From contig JAHFWL010000059.1 in assembly GCA_021292165.1 (NCBI GenBank), forward strand, positions 62,001-126,000: a stretch of 64,000 bases of DNA, in the 5' to 3' direction. Shown here piece by piece: positions 32,548 to 42,922 of the stretch (its first letter is position 1; each line of letters opens with the position of its first letter). The stretch is from Shinisaurus crocodilurus (Eukaryota; Chordata; Lepidosauria; Squamata; Shinisauridae). Under the pieces are notes generated by a model. The model saw only the letters and a program-made list of their open reading frames with translations, was not told where the DNA came from and made no database searches. The position numbers and the translations under genes are program-made.

Positions 32548-34366
32548 ATGGCCCTTAAGGCCCCGTTCCGAAAATGCTCACGCTGCGAGGCAAAATTACC
32601 TCCAGCAGATGGGCACTCTTTATGCCTCTTATGCCTGGGGCAAGAGCATATTGTTGAGACTTGTCGCCATTGCAAAAAATTCACCAAGGTGACAAGAAAG
32701 CAACGGACCTTAAAGCTAAAAACCACCTTATGGCAGGAGACCCTTTTGATAGCGGGCCCCTCGATTCCTCGTGCCACAACGTCCGAAAAGCCCTCTCCCT
32801 CGCTAAGATCTGCGTCGGAAGAGGCCCCACAAAAAAAAGAAAAAATCCCACAAACATGGGGAATTGAAGGAGACAAAGTTAAAGAAAAAAGCCAAGACTC
32901 TGTCTCCAGCTAAATCAGCTACACCACTTAAAATGGCGGACGCGACCGAGACGGTGAAATCTCCGTCTTCGGCGAAACACTCAACATCGACACGGAGGGA
33001 CCCATCAACACCGAGGGTCACCCAAGCGTCCCCGACTGCGGTAATTGTGGCATCGATCTCCGAAGGAGAAATACTGGACTCTCCTGTTAAAACAGTGCAA
33101 TTCGGGCACTCAACTCCATCTAAACACAGAGAGAGATCCCTACCCTCTAGCCAGCCACCGCCGCAGCAGATCTCGATCGGAAGCATCTGATAGACAATCC
33201 TTCCGATCTAGAGACAACTTAGCCCACCAGGGGCGAGATGACCGTGAAACTCGGTACCGATCACCGCGATGCCGAGAAGAACACAGGTCCAATAGTAAAC
33301 GTCGAGACAGCTCGTCCAACCTGGAGGAAGCCCCTCGACATCGAAGGCTACGTGCCAGAAGGCTACGTAGTGCCGACAAATCAGATGACATCAGCCCACG
33401 GCATCGGGACCCTGTCGACATCGAACGGCCTCGACGCTGCAGCCCTAGGCTCGATGGCGAATGCCCTAGCCGCCAAGATTCACCCGTCCATGCCGAGCAA
33501 TCTCGCCGTGAAAGCCCCACGCTCGACTTCAACCATCATCGCCATCAAAGTCCACGACCTAATGCTAGACTCCTCCGAGACAGAAGTCCTTCTCTCGATG
33601 TCGACCGCTGTTGACGCCGGAGCCCCTCGATCGATGCTAGACTCCGACGAGGCAGAAGCCCTCCACTCGATGTCGACCCCCTTCGCCGCCGGAGCCCCTC
33701 GATCGATGTCGGCCGCCACCGAAGCCACTCACTTGACATTGACTGTCGCCGGCGACAAACTCCTTCGCCAGACATTGAGCGTCGCCACCGACAAAGTCCA
33801 CTCGACATTGACCACCATCGCCGACAAAGTCCATCGCCCCATTGTCGGCGAAGCCCTTCGCCCGACGTCGAACGCCGACGTAACAATTCGCCGCTCGCCG
33901 GTTGACATCGAAGCTCGTCGCTCGACGTCGACCACCATCGACACAAATATCGATCTCGTAGCCGAAGCCCACTCAAGGTCGAACGCCATAAGAGGCGAAG
34001 CTCAAGGGACACTGCCAGCCCTCGTGCGAGGCGAGGGCATACAACTCCCCCAAAATGCACGAGGACAACTCATAGCTCCCCAAGGAAGGTGCTGTCTAAA
34101 AAGAAACACCTGGAGAAGCCATCCAAACACCAAACTCAAGAATCCTCTTCTGACCTGCCATACTCAGATTCAGACTCCATGCTGTTGGGTCTGCCAGATT
34201 CTTCACCTGATCTCCAGGTTGAGTCAAAGGCAGCAGTGTCTCCATCAGAGGACTTGGGCACTTTCGCTGACCACGTCTTGAGGATGACAGCGTCCCTAGG
34301 CATAGAGACTGTAATCGAATCTCCGGATGATGACGACCCAGTATACAGTCTCATGCAAGCAACGTA
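32548..34366 (+). pseudogene. DIRS ORF1 (gag-like), frameshifted
   Basis: The first frame (32548-32913) starts MALKAPFRKCSRC and shows paired CxxC units (CSRC, CLLC) followed by CRHC, a zinc-finger-like head common in DIRS ORF1. Coding then hops frames: 32864-33190, 33045-33614, 33238-34281 and 34089-34367. The middle is a long Arg/Ser- and Asp/Ile-rich low-complexity stretch made of near-repeats of TCGACG-type words, so slippage probably caused several of the shifts. It is taken as a broken structural gene. Confidence 0.65.
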
Positions 34367-34379
34367 AACTTCACCAGCA

Positions 34380-35210
34380 TTGGTGCCCTACTTACCAGCA
34401 CTACTAAAAGTAGTGAAAAACACCTGGAATGCCCCAGCAGCAATCCCACCGACTGGAATCGCTCTCGTATACGGAAAGAAGACGCACAATTTCTATTCAC
34501 GCACCCAGCTCCAAACTCAATCATTGTCCAGTCAGCCCAATCCACCACAAGTAAACAGCACACAACACCGGTGGATCAGGAAGGGAAGAAACTAGATACC
34601 TGTGCCAGGCGTGTATATTCATCTAGCGCCTTAGGCCTTCGAGTTTCCAACTATCAGGCAATCATGGCAAAGTACCAGCACTTCCTGACTGAGAAGCTGG
34701 GTAACCTCTGGGAAGAGCTGTCAGAGGACGAGAGAGTTGGCACGCGTGCTGCAAGCGGAAGCCCTAAGCATGGCAACCCTCCAAATGAGTAATGCGAGGC
34801 ACCAAACTGATTGTCACGCAAGATCACTCATCAGCTCGGTCGCCCTTCGCAGACACGCGTGGCTTCGCTCAACACTGCTGAATAATGATGCGAAAGCCCG
34901 CATAGAAAACCTGCCGTTCGACGGGGAAGGCCTTTTCAACATTAAAACGGACGACTCCCTCAACGCAGCCCAAAAAGCTAAAGTCACCGCGCAAAAGATG
35001 GGCCTTACTGCCCTACCAAGGCAAAGACAATACAGACCAAGGCAATGGTCTAAATTTCAACCCTCTACAGCCCCATTTTGTCCGCGCTTCCAACAAAAGG
35101 GACAGGACTCACGGACGCAGGACCGTCAACCCACTGGACGAAAGAGACCCTTCCAGTCCAAATATCAAGGCCCAAAGAAGGGTAACTCTTATGGTAAGCG
35201 GCGCCTTTGA
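34380..35210 (+). pseudogene. DIRS ORF1 3' part / spacer before RT
   Basis: Open frames at 34380-34595, 34571-34792 and 34737-35210 overlap in different phases. The last is Arg/Gln-rich (RQYRPRQWSKF, KRPFQSKYQGPKKG), as at the end of DIRS gag-like proteins just before the RT frame. Confidence 0.55.
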
Positions 35211-37040
35211 CTCTGTATCCCAGACCAAGAGACACCCACCGGACATGACACAAACACCGATTTTGACAAAAACACTGGACTTGACAAACATATCGGACTT
35301 GACAACCCTGTTCTTGGACAGGTTGGCCACCTACCTCCCATCGTGGCGAACCATCACGACGGACCACTGGGTCCTCAGCATCATCCAACACGGGTACTGG
35401 ATCGAGTTCGATGTCCTTCCCCCCTTCCTCAGCATCAGTACCACGCAGCCCACTCCACCTTTGTTGGAGGAGGTGGACACTCTGTTGCAGAAGGGTGCCA
35501 TCCAGCCTGTCCACCTGCATCACCTCCAGGAGGGGCTCTATTCCCGGTACTTCACAGTGTCGAAGAAGGGGGAGGACTTCACCCGATCTTGGACCTCCGA
35601 CTTGTCAACTTCTTCATAACAACGAAGAAATTTAGAATGGTCACCATCCAGTCGATACTGCCTCTACTTCGCAAGACGGATTGGTTTGCGTCAATAGACC
35701 TGCAAGACGCATACTTTCACATCGCCATTCACCAAGACAGTCGGAAGTACCTGCGGTTCAAGATAGGAGACGAGGCATATCAATTCGTGGTTCTCCCCTA
35801 TGGCCTCTCCACTGCACCAAGAGTATTCACCAAGGGCATGGCAGTAGTCTGCACAAGTCTAAGGGCCAGGGGAATCCGGATCTTCCCCTACCTCGACGAC
35901 TGGCTAGTGGTGGATTCCACGAAACCTCGCCTAGAGTCAGCTCTCCGCACAACATTACACCTACTCGAAGAGCTGGGATTGTGTCTCAACGCGAAAAAGT
36001 CTGTCCTCACTCCGGTCAGGGAGATCCAGTTCATAGGGGCGGTTCTCAACTCAGTTCAAGGATGGGCTACAAGGATACCACAAAACAGGTTGGACAAAAT
36101 ACTTACCCTCGTGAAAAGTCTATACCAGGTTCGCTCACCGCCAGCAAAGACAATCCAACGTCTCCTCGGCCACATGGCCTCAACAATACAGGTCGTGAAT
36201 TACGCCCACCTGCATATGAGAACCCTCCAGAACTGGTTCATCCGTTCCTTTGATCTGCAAAAGCAGTCTCCTTCCGCTTGCCTTCCCATTCCAAGAACAG
36301 TCAAGGCAACTCTGCTGTGGTGGATGGACAAGAAGAATTTAAACAAGGGAGTTCCCTTTCATCCACTTACACCAACGAAAATACTAATGACGGACGCATC
36401 CCTTCTGGGCTGGGGAGCGCACTGTGCAGGCCATACTACTCAAGGAACATGGAACTCCATTCAACGCAAGATGCATATCAATATGCTAGAGCTACTTGCT
36501 GTATGGAACGCCATGAAGGCACTGGAGTCCGAGCTGTGCGACCAACACATCCAAGCGGTCACAGACAATACGACCGTCGTGGCTTACCTCAACAAACAAG
36601 GAGGTAAGCGGTCCATGAGGTTGACGAGGCTGACCCTCAAGATTCTCCATTGGACGATCCAAAGATCCATCTCTCTCGTGGCAATCCACATCGCAGGCAA
36701 GGACAATACCTTGGCAGATGCTCTGAGCAGAGTCTCCCTGCAATCCCACGAGTGGCAGCTGGATCCGGACATTCGCCATTGGATCTTTTCAATTTGGGGT
36801 CACCCTCAGGTAGACCTCTTTGCCACTTCAGAGAACACCGCATGCCGCCAGTTCTGCAGCAGGGCAGCTTCAGATCCAGAATCCATTACAGACGCCTTTA
36901 TGATGCAGTGGTTGGGGCATCTATTCTACATCTTCCCACCCCTTCCTCTGTTGACAAGGGTCGTCCCAAAGATATGGAACAACTGGACGGACTGCATCCT
37001 GATAGCCCCATGGTGGTCCAGACAGCCGTGGTTCCCTTAG
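35191..37040 (+). pseudogene. DIRS reverse transcriptase-RNase H-MT-like region
   Basis: The RT start (VDTLLQKGAIQPV) lies in the frame of 35191-35619. A shift near 35580 moves coding to the long frame ending at 37040. That frame holds FASIDLQDAYFHI, VLPYGLSTAPRVF and the catalytic PYLDDWL block (about 35890). RNase H follows with MTDAS (36390), E in NMLELLAVW, D in VTDNTT and a final NTLADALSR. After it come VDLFAT and ILIAPWWSRQPWF, a segment shared by DIRS-type elements. Apart from the one shift the 565-codon frame is intact, so decay is recent or mild. Short ORFs in other frames across it are shadows. Confidence 0.9.
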
Positions 37041-37079
37041 CTACTGCACCTCTCCAGGGGGGAATACCGGTCACTGCCC

Positions 37080-38195
37080 ATCACGCCAACTCTGCTAACT
37101 CAGGCTCGGGGCGAGATCCGGCACCCAGACCTGAAAAGTTTGGCGCTCATGGTATGGAGGATACAGCACTCCTAGTGCAAGACTTACCTGTGGCAATACA
37201 AGACGTCATAAAAGCTGCCCGCAAACCATCAACTAGGGCATCTTATACCAGAAAGTGGCTGGACTTCACAAAATATGTCATTGCATGCGGACAAGATCCA
37301 AAATCTTGTGCAATACAAACTATCCTGGCATACTTACACGCGCTAATGATGAGGGCCTGAAATTTTCGTCCATAAAGGTATACTTGGCAGCAATTTCGGC
37401 CAATAGACCCTACTCTATAACGGGAACAGTCTTCACTCACCCGCTGGTGAAACAATTCCTGAAGGGCCTACGGAACATCATCCCTCCAATTAAAAACTTA
37501 ATACCAGGTTGGGACCTTCCACTAGTGTTACGCACACTCCAACAAAAACCGTTTGAGCCGCTCGCCACCATAGATCACCGGTTACTAATGTGGAAAATGG
37601 CTTTCCTGGTTGCCATAACGTCGGCAAGGAGGTCCAGTGAAATCTGCGCGTTAAGGGAAGACTCACCTTACATGGTCTTCCATAAAGACAAAGTTATTGT
37701 CCGTCCGGACCTTTCTTTCACACCGAAGGTAGTGTCCGAGTTCCATACTAGTCAGGACATAGTACTGCCAGCCTTCTTCCTGAATCCAGCTACTGATCTA
37801 GAAAAGAGGATGCACGCATTGGATGTTCGTCGTGCATTGGCCTTTTACAAGGACAGGACAGCCTCATTCAGGCAATCACCACAACTGTTCGTCTGCTATG
37901 GCGGCAAATCAAAAGGCCTACCTGTCTCCAGGCAAAGATTTGCCAAATGGATCGTGGAAACAATCAAGCTTGCGTACCAGTTGACACACAAACAACTACC
38001 TGGTACAGTAAAGGCGCATTCAACCAAGCACAATCAACGTCTGTGGCATTTGGGAAGGGCATTCCTCTGCAAGAACTGTGTAGAGCAGCCACCTGGTCCG
38101 CGCCATCGACGTTCGTCAAGCATTATAGACTTGATCTTCGAGCTCGGGAAGCGAACGCCTTTGGCCGGGCAGTCCTCTCATCGGTGTTGCAGTGA
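37080..38195 (+). pseudogene. DIRS tyrosine recombinase, two frameshifts
   Basis: The N-terminal core-binding part (RKPSTRASYTRKWLDF, AYLHAL) is in one frame up to about 37357. The central catalytic part (VAITSARRSSEICAL, first Arg) is in a second frame from about 37355. The C-terminal part (FVKHYRLDL, with the Tyr nucleophile) is in a third frame from about 38025 to the stop at 38195. The expected H-x-x-R box sits at the second shift and reads HSTK. The enzyme would insert the DNA circle without a DDE integrase. Confidence 0.85.
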
Positions 38196-38238
38196 CGTGT
38201 GCTGCCGTCCCACCGCCGGTAAGTCAGCTTGTTATTCT

Positions 38239-38332
38239 GCCCATATGTGTGATGCACAGAGACCACGAAGAAGAAGGACAGGTTGCTTACCTGTAACTGT
38301 AGTTCTTTGAGTAGTCATCTGTGCAGTCACAC
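38239..38332. repeat. DIRS internal complementary region
   Basis: Its first half (CCCATATGTGTGATGCACAG...GAAGAAG) is the inverse of 32189-32226. Its second half (GACAGGTTGCTTACCTGTAA...GTGCAGTCACACA) is the inverse of 38639-38704 apart from a 5-bp gap. The two outer ends are therefore joined here as in a circular intermediate. Confidence 0.93.
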
Positions 38333-38522
38333 AACCCACCCATCCATCCCCGCTCGGCGTCATTATCGATTTCGATGGACCTGCCAGTGGAGATTGGGTG
38401 CATCGCTCCAACTCATCTTTGGATGAAAATAGTACTGCTGTTATAGTCCAAGGACATACATTAATAACACTACCACGTGTCTCTCGGTTCATGGGGTCGC
38501 AATACGCGGTCTCATAGGAACT

Positions 38523-38704
38523 GAGGGAATGGGCTGGAACCATGCTAGGAGTGAGCACTGTGGGGGAGGGGTTCCCGCCCATTTCGTCTCAGCTAAAGAA
38601 TCTTCCTAAGCTAGCTCAGCGCAGGCGCAGAGCCCATATGTGTGACTGCACAGATGACCACTCGAAGAACTACAGTACAGTTACAGGTAAGCAACCTGTC
38701 CTTC
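38523..38704. repeat. DIRS right inverted terminal repeat
   Basis: Inverse of the left repeat, extended outward by about 36 bp (TTACAGGTAAGCAACCTGTC) not present on the left. Such unequal ends are expected in DIRS elements. Both parts recur in the internal complementary region. Confidence 0.93.
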
Positions 38705-39578
38705 TCAATGCAGTAACCAGGACATCCCACCTCTTTATCTCACAGATGCTACTTCCAGCATATCAAACTTAAGTGTTGCACTATCAATGCATTAACAAAC
38801 ATATTTATTATATGATAATGAGGCATCTAATGCATTTCAAGTGTGGAAAGCACTTCATGTAATCCTCACAGGTCCCACCTACTCATATGTGGGATATTCC
38901 CAGGACACATTTACATATAACTTCCTGTAGGCTTAGTGTGACATTTCTGGACTTTGTTCAGTTCCACAGTATTTACCCTCAATCTAACCATCATCAATGT
39001 GATTGTTTGTCCCATTGCTCCCTCTCCCACCAGAACAAAACCTGCCCAAACCAAAAACAGATCCTGCACTAGAATGGGAATAACATACATGCAAGTTTTG
39101 CTTGATTGACAGTTTATTTTGGTTGCAGAATTGGAATTTTGATTGCAGAATTGGCAGAATTTGCCTCCCCCCCGAAGTCTAGACCTTTGTGGCTGATATA
39201 TTGTCATTTTATTTATTACATTTATACCCCGCCTTTTTTCCTACAAGGAACTCAAGGCGGCTTACATAATCCTCCTCCTCTCCATTGTATTTGGTTTGGA
39301 AGGATATGGTAAAACGTTTATGTATTTGTAAATCAGATTGGAGCATTACCAGCAGCAGGCAGAATAGAGGGCACTGGATTACCAGTTTGGGAGTCTTAGC
39401 AGGGCAAACTATCTTTCCCCGAAAGCCATTTCAGTGCTAACACAAGTATGTCTACTGAATATCCATGGGGCTGCTACTCAAATGCAGAAAATCCTTCTTG
39501 GTACAGCATTTGGCATCGTGAAAATCTCATCTTAAAAGCAAGTTTCTGCCGTCATGGTTGCAGAGAAATTATTGAAAG
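38705..39578. other. Intergenic; SINE tail fragment at 39209-39290
   Basis: The fragment 39209-39290 is the - strand tail of the tRNA-derived SINE (ACCCCGCCTTTTTTCC, GGCGGCTTACATAATCC). The rest shows nothing recognisable. Confidence 0.55.
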
Positions 39579-39687
39579 CAATTTCCTGCCCTTTCCCCTC
39601 CATTATTATTAACTAGCAAAATGCCTATGCAAAATACCTGCGGGCTCTGCCTATGCAAAATAATGGAGGGGAAAGGGCAGGAAATTG
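39579..39687. repeat. Perfect 27-bp inverted repeat hairpin
   Basis: Arms 39579-39605 and 39661-39687 are exact inverses (CAATTTCCTGCCCTTTCCCC against its complement) around a 55-nt loop. The loop holds TGCCTATGCAAAATA and a second TGCCTATGCAAAA next to the right arm. The hairpin lies 38 bp before the Gmr1-like element. Confidence 0.9.
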
Positions 39688-39725
39688 TGGGTAATCTCCC
39701 TTGTGGGTAATCTTTTGGGGGACAC

Positions 39726-40270
39726 TGTCAAGGTTCCGCTACTACAGGGACCCCTTGATCTGCCTTTGGAAGATCTCTGCCTCTTCTCAAAGCCTCTCCC
39801 GTTCCAGGAGATCAAATCCTTTGCCTGCTTCCAGTAGCATGGGTGTAGGCTTTAGACGTGGTGAATAAGTCACTCCAACAAACCAGGGTAAACAACAGCA
39901 CTTTACTTATTATAGGAGGGTATTTACTTAATAGAGTTAATAATAATTCAAAAGCAAGTATGATAAAATAAAACAAACAACTAATACAAGGTTCTCTAGC
40001 TTAACTTCAGACTACCTCTCTGCAGTCAGTCTCTCTCTCTTGCTCTGCAGTCTGCTGACCACACCCCACACATATATAGCCCTCCCAGGAGTGGAAGGTT
40101 ATAATCAGGTGACCTTGATCAGGAGACTAATTCTTAACTTCTATTGGGTACTAAAACTCTCAAACTCCCCCTCCCATCCTGGAGTGTTTGGGCCTTCAGG
40201 CTTCAACTAATCTAGGGAAGTGTTTGGGCCTTCAACAAACTTAAGCCTGTGTAGGCCTCAATCCTTCACA
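39726..40270 (-). repeat. Gmr1-like element 3' LTR (545 bp)
   Basis: Starts TGTCAAGGTTCC and ends CAATCCTTCACA on the + strand. It matches the other LTR apart from scattered substitutions and a 25-bp length difference in a CTCTGCAGTCAG/TC-rich segment. Confidence 0.95.
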
Positions 40271-40289
40271 TCTTCCCCCCCTTCTCCTC
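40271..40289 (-). promoter_or_regulatory. Polypurine tract
   Basis: On the - strand GAGGAGAAGGGGGGGAAGA abuts the 3' LTR, as needed to prime plus-strand synthesis. Confidence 0.85.
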
Positions 40290-40363
40290 AAGTGGAACAA
40301 TTTCCCTTTTACAGAAGAGAATTGTGAAACGTTAACCTACTCAAAAAGGCAACTGTTTTTTGG

Positions 40364-41327
40364 TTATTTTCTAGACAAAGCATCGATCACATTCTCCTTC
40401 CCAGGCACATGCTCAATGTTCATTTGAAATTCCTGCAATTTCCAAGACCATCTCTGAAGCTTGGAATTGGTATTTTGCATTGTTTGTATCCATTGTAAGG
40501 CATGATGATCAGTCCACAAAGTAAATTCTTGTCCCAAAACATAAGGCTTGAGCTTGTCCAGAGCCCACACTACTGCCAGACATTCCTTTTGGATCGTAGA
40601 CAGGTTTCTCTCCCTGGGTAGAAGCTTCCTACTCAGGTAGGCTACTGGATGTTTAACAGAGTCATAGTCTTGTAACAATACTGCACCTATGCCAGTCTCA
40701 GAGGCATCTGTAGCCACTATAAAGGTTTTTTCAAAGTCAGGTGCTCTCAACACTGGCTTTGAGCTTAAAATGTCCTTTAGTCTATCAAAAGCTCTTTGAC
40801 ATTCATCAGTCCACACAATTTTGTCAGGTTTACATTTCTTGGTTAAATCAGTCAAAGGTCCAGCAATTTCACCAAAATGGGGAACAAAACTCCTGTAATA
40901 CCCAGCAAATCCCAAGAATGACCTGACCTGTTTCTTGGTTGTAGGTATGTCCCAGGTTCTGATAGCTTCCACCTTGTCCCATAAAGGTGTGATATGGCCA
41001 TTTCCAACCCTGTGCCCTAAGTATACTACCTCTGGCACCTTCTGCACCTGTAAAACTACTCCACTCCTCTCATAGTGTGGCTTCATCATATTTACATGTA
41101 CTACCTTGGGTCTTTTTTCAGATTTTTCTTTAACCACCACATAGGTTAAATCATCCATTTTCTCTCTGACTGTGTAGGGGCCTTCCCAAGCAGCCTTAAG
41201 CTTGTCTTTGCGCAGGGGAAGAAATATCATTACCTGATCCCCTACCTCAAATACTCTAGAGCGTGCCTTTTGATCATACCAGAACTTTTGCACCTCTTGG
41301 GCTTTGGTTACATTGACTTGAACTAGT
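40364..41327 (-). pseudogene. Gmr1-like integrase C-terminus joined to RT thumb and RNase H
   Basis: The frame starts with the integrase C-terminal SH3-like part (FEVGDQVMIFLPLRKDKL, VVHVNMMKPHYER). About residue 78 it passes straight into the RT thumb/connection (VVYLGHRVG, then KKQVRSFLGFAGYYRSFVPHF). RNase H follows with VATDASETGIGAVL, KECLAVVWAL, WTDHHALQW and ENVIDALSR. The RT fingers and palm, including the Y-x-D-D box, are absent. The frame then ends close to the polypurine tract. Confidence 0.88.
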
Positions 41328-41645
41328 TTACAGAGTGTATCTAGGGTTTGTCTTAAGTTTTAACACATAATCCACCACAGAGGTTTTGTTTTCTACGAGT
41401 TTACCTTCCCAGTTTTCCCTCAGGAGATCAAGAGGGCCTCTCACTCTTCTGCCATACAACAGCTCAAAAGGTGAGAATCCCGTTGATTCCTGTGGAACTT
41501 CCCTGTAGGCAAAGAGTAGGTGTTGCAGTTTGTCATCCCAGTCATTTGGGTGTGTGTTTACATAAGCCCTAATCATTCCTTTGAGTGTGGCGTTAAATCT
41601 TTCCACCATTCCATTGCATTGAGGGTGAAAAGGAGTGGTTTTCAA
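41328..41645 (-). pseudogene. Gmr1-like integrase, end of core
   Basis: The frame has TTPFHPQCNGMVERFN, which holds the catalytic Glu, then LLFAYREVPQESTGFSPFELLYGR, typical of Gypsy integrases. It ends at a stop after a second shift near 41335. Confidence 0.85.
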
Positions 41646-42087
41646 GTGTTTTACCCCACAACACTTCCACAGACACTCCCATTATCTCAGAGAGGAAATT
41701 TGACCCACAATCTGTTAAGATTTCAGAGGGAAATCCCGTTCTGCAAAATATAGTTAGCAAAGCCTCAGCTACAGATGGAGCATCTATAGAGGCTAGTGCT
41801 ACAGCTTCTGGGTATCTTGTGGCAAAATCCACCACTGTGAGGATGTACTTTTTTCCCTTGCGGGTGGGTTTGGTGAAAGGCCCTACAATATCCATGCCCA
41901 CCCTGAAGAAAGCTTCTCCTATAATAGGCAGAGGCTGCAAAGGGGCTTTACTGTGATGCCCTGCCTTCCCCACACGCTGACAGGTTTCACAAGACCTGCA
42001 GTACTCTGCTACTTGCTTAGCAATTCCGGGCCAAAAGAAGTTTGTCATGAGCCTTTGTTTAGTCTTGTTTTTCCCCAAGTGTCCTGC
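41593..42087 (-). pseudogene. Gmr1-like integrase, zinc domain remainder and catalytic core
   Basis: It continues the zinc domain (AGHLGKNKT, CRSCETCQ) and gives the core with DIVGPF (first Asp) and LTDCGSNFL (second Asp). The frame is lost near 41650, where a shift moves coding to the next segment. The TGA at 42088 separates it from the protease frame. Confidence 0.85.
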
Positions 42088-42912
42088 TCATGGCACATCA
42101 TGGGCTAGTTCTAGCAACCTTAGCCGGAATTGATTAGGTACTACCAGTTGCTTTAGTGGTTCCCAGGTTAACTCTTGGGTTTTTGGTAACCACAGCCTAT
42201 ACAGCAATCCTTTCTCCCAAATAATCTGCTCCCTTCCTTCCTCAGAGAAGGGCCTCTCTTGAGGGAGAGCAACTCTTTTCAGAGGCTCCAAACTAGGATC
42301 ACTGAGGACTCCCTGCTTGAATTCCTCTACTCCTCTTAAATCAGGAAAAGGGGTCTCTAGCGCCTTCTCCTCTACAGAACCACCTGCCTCGGTTGTTTCA
42401 CTGGCTTTCAGGTCAACAGGTTGCATGGAGGCTTGTTCTGTTGTTTCAGTTTGGGGAGGGTCTGGGGTTGGTTTTGGACCTTCCGGAATCACTGTGGGTT
42501 GTACCTCTAGTACCTTTTCCTTTACATTAGCTTTTGTCTGGTCCTGCCTTGAAGTTTCCTCCCTTTCCTTTTGCTTGCGGGTTACCACACATATTTGAGC
42601 TTCTGGTCCCATTATATCCTTTCCCACAATGATAGGTGCAAATTGGGTTGGAGGTTCCATCACCCCAACTTCATACAGACCTCGCCATCCCCTCCATTCT
42701 ATGGATAACCTTGCTACTGGGACTTCAAAGGAGGGACCATTCACTCCCTGGATCTCAATAGACATTCCTGGTACCAAATCTTCAGGTGTCACCAAATCTG
42801 CTCGGATCAGAGAAACATCAGCTCCAGAATCCAACATTGCCATAATGGTCTTATCCTTTACATAAACAGGTTCTTTAAACTGATTATTAACCTCTTCCCT
42901 GTTGGTGATCAC
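42088..42912 (-). CDS. Gmr1-like Pol part 1: protease and start of integrase
   Basis: The frame in fact opens further upstream in the +1 phase, so the Met at 42912 need not be the start. An aspartic protease is seen in AMLDSGADVSLI (D-S-G-A) with the flap and VVGKDIMG-type end. A linker rich in Pro/Glu/Thr follows. The end, RLRLLELAHDV, is the first His of the integrase HHCC zinc domain. A TGA stop at 42088-42090 cuts the zinc domain, and the same frame reopens at once. Confidence 0.82.
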   Translation of the reverse strand: MITNREEVNNQFKEPVYVKDKTIMAMLDSGADVSLIRADLVTPEDLVPGMSIEIQGVNGPSFEVPVARLSIEWRGWRGLYEVGVMEPPTQFAPIIVGKDIMGPEAQICVVTRKQKEREETSRQDQTKANVKEKVLEVQPTVIPEGPKPTPDPPQTETTEQASMQPVDLKASETTEAGGSVEEKALETPFPDLRGVEEFKQGVLSDPSLEPLKRVALPQERPFSEEGREQIIWEKGLLYRLWLPKTQELTWEPLKQLVVPNQFRLRLLELAHDVP

Positions 42913-42922
42913 AAAACCACAA

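Larger units (their letters stand above)
32189..38704 (+). mobile_element. DIRS-type tyrosine-recombinase retrotransposon, nearly full length
   Basis: The element is bounded by inverted terminal repeats and has, in order, a gag-like Cys/His region, reverse transcriptase, RNase H, a region with DLFAT and APWWSRQPWF motifs, and a tyrosine recombinase. Just after the recombinase lies an internal complementary region matching the outer ends of both terminal repeats. DIRS elements lack a DDE integrase and are thought to copy through a circle closed at this region. The frames are broken in at least four places, so this copy is inactive as read. It starts about 500 bp after the TTLL6 poly(A) signal. 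Confidence 0.93.

Noticed and set aside
32469..32876. 135-codon - strand frame opposite the DIRS ORF1 start
   Set aside because: The opposite strand carries the CxxC motifs expected of DIRS ORF1, so this is a shadow.
35681..36253. 190-codon frame inside the DIRS RT
   Set aside because: It is an out-of-frame shadow of the RT, whose catalytic motifs lie in the other frame.
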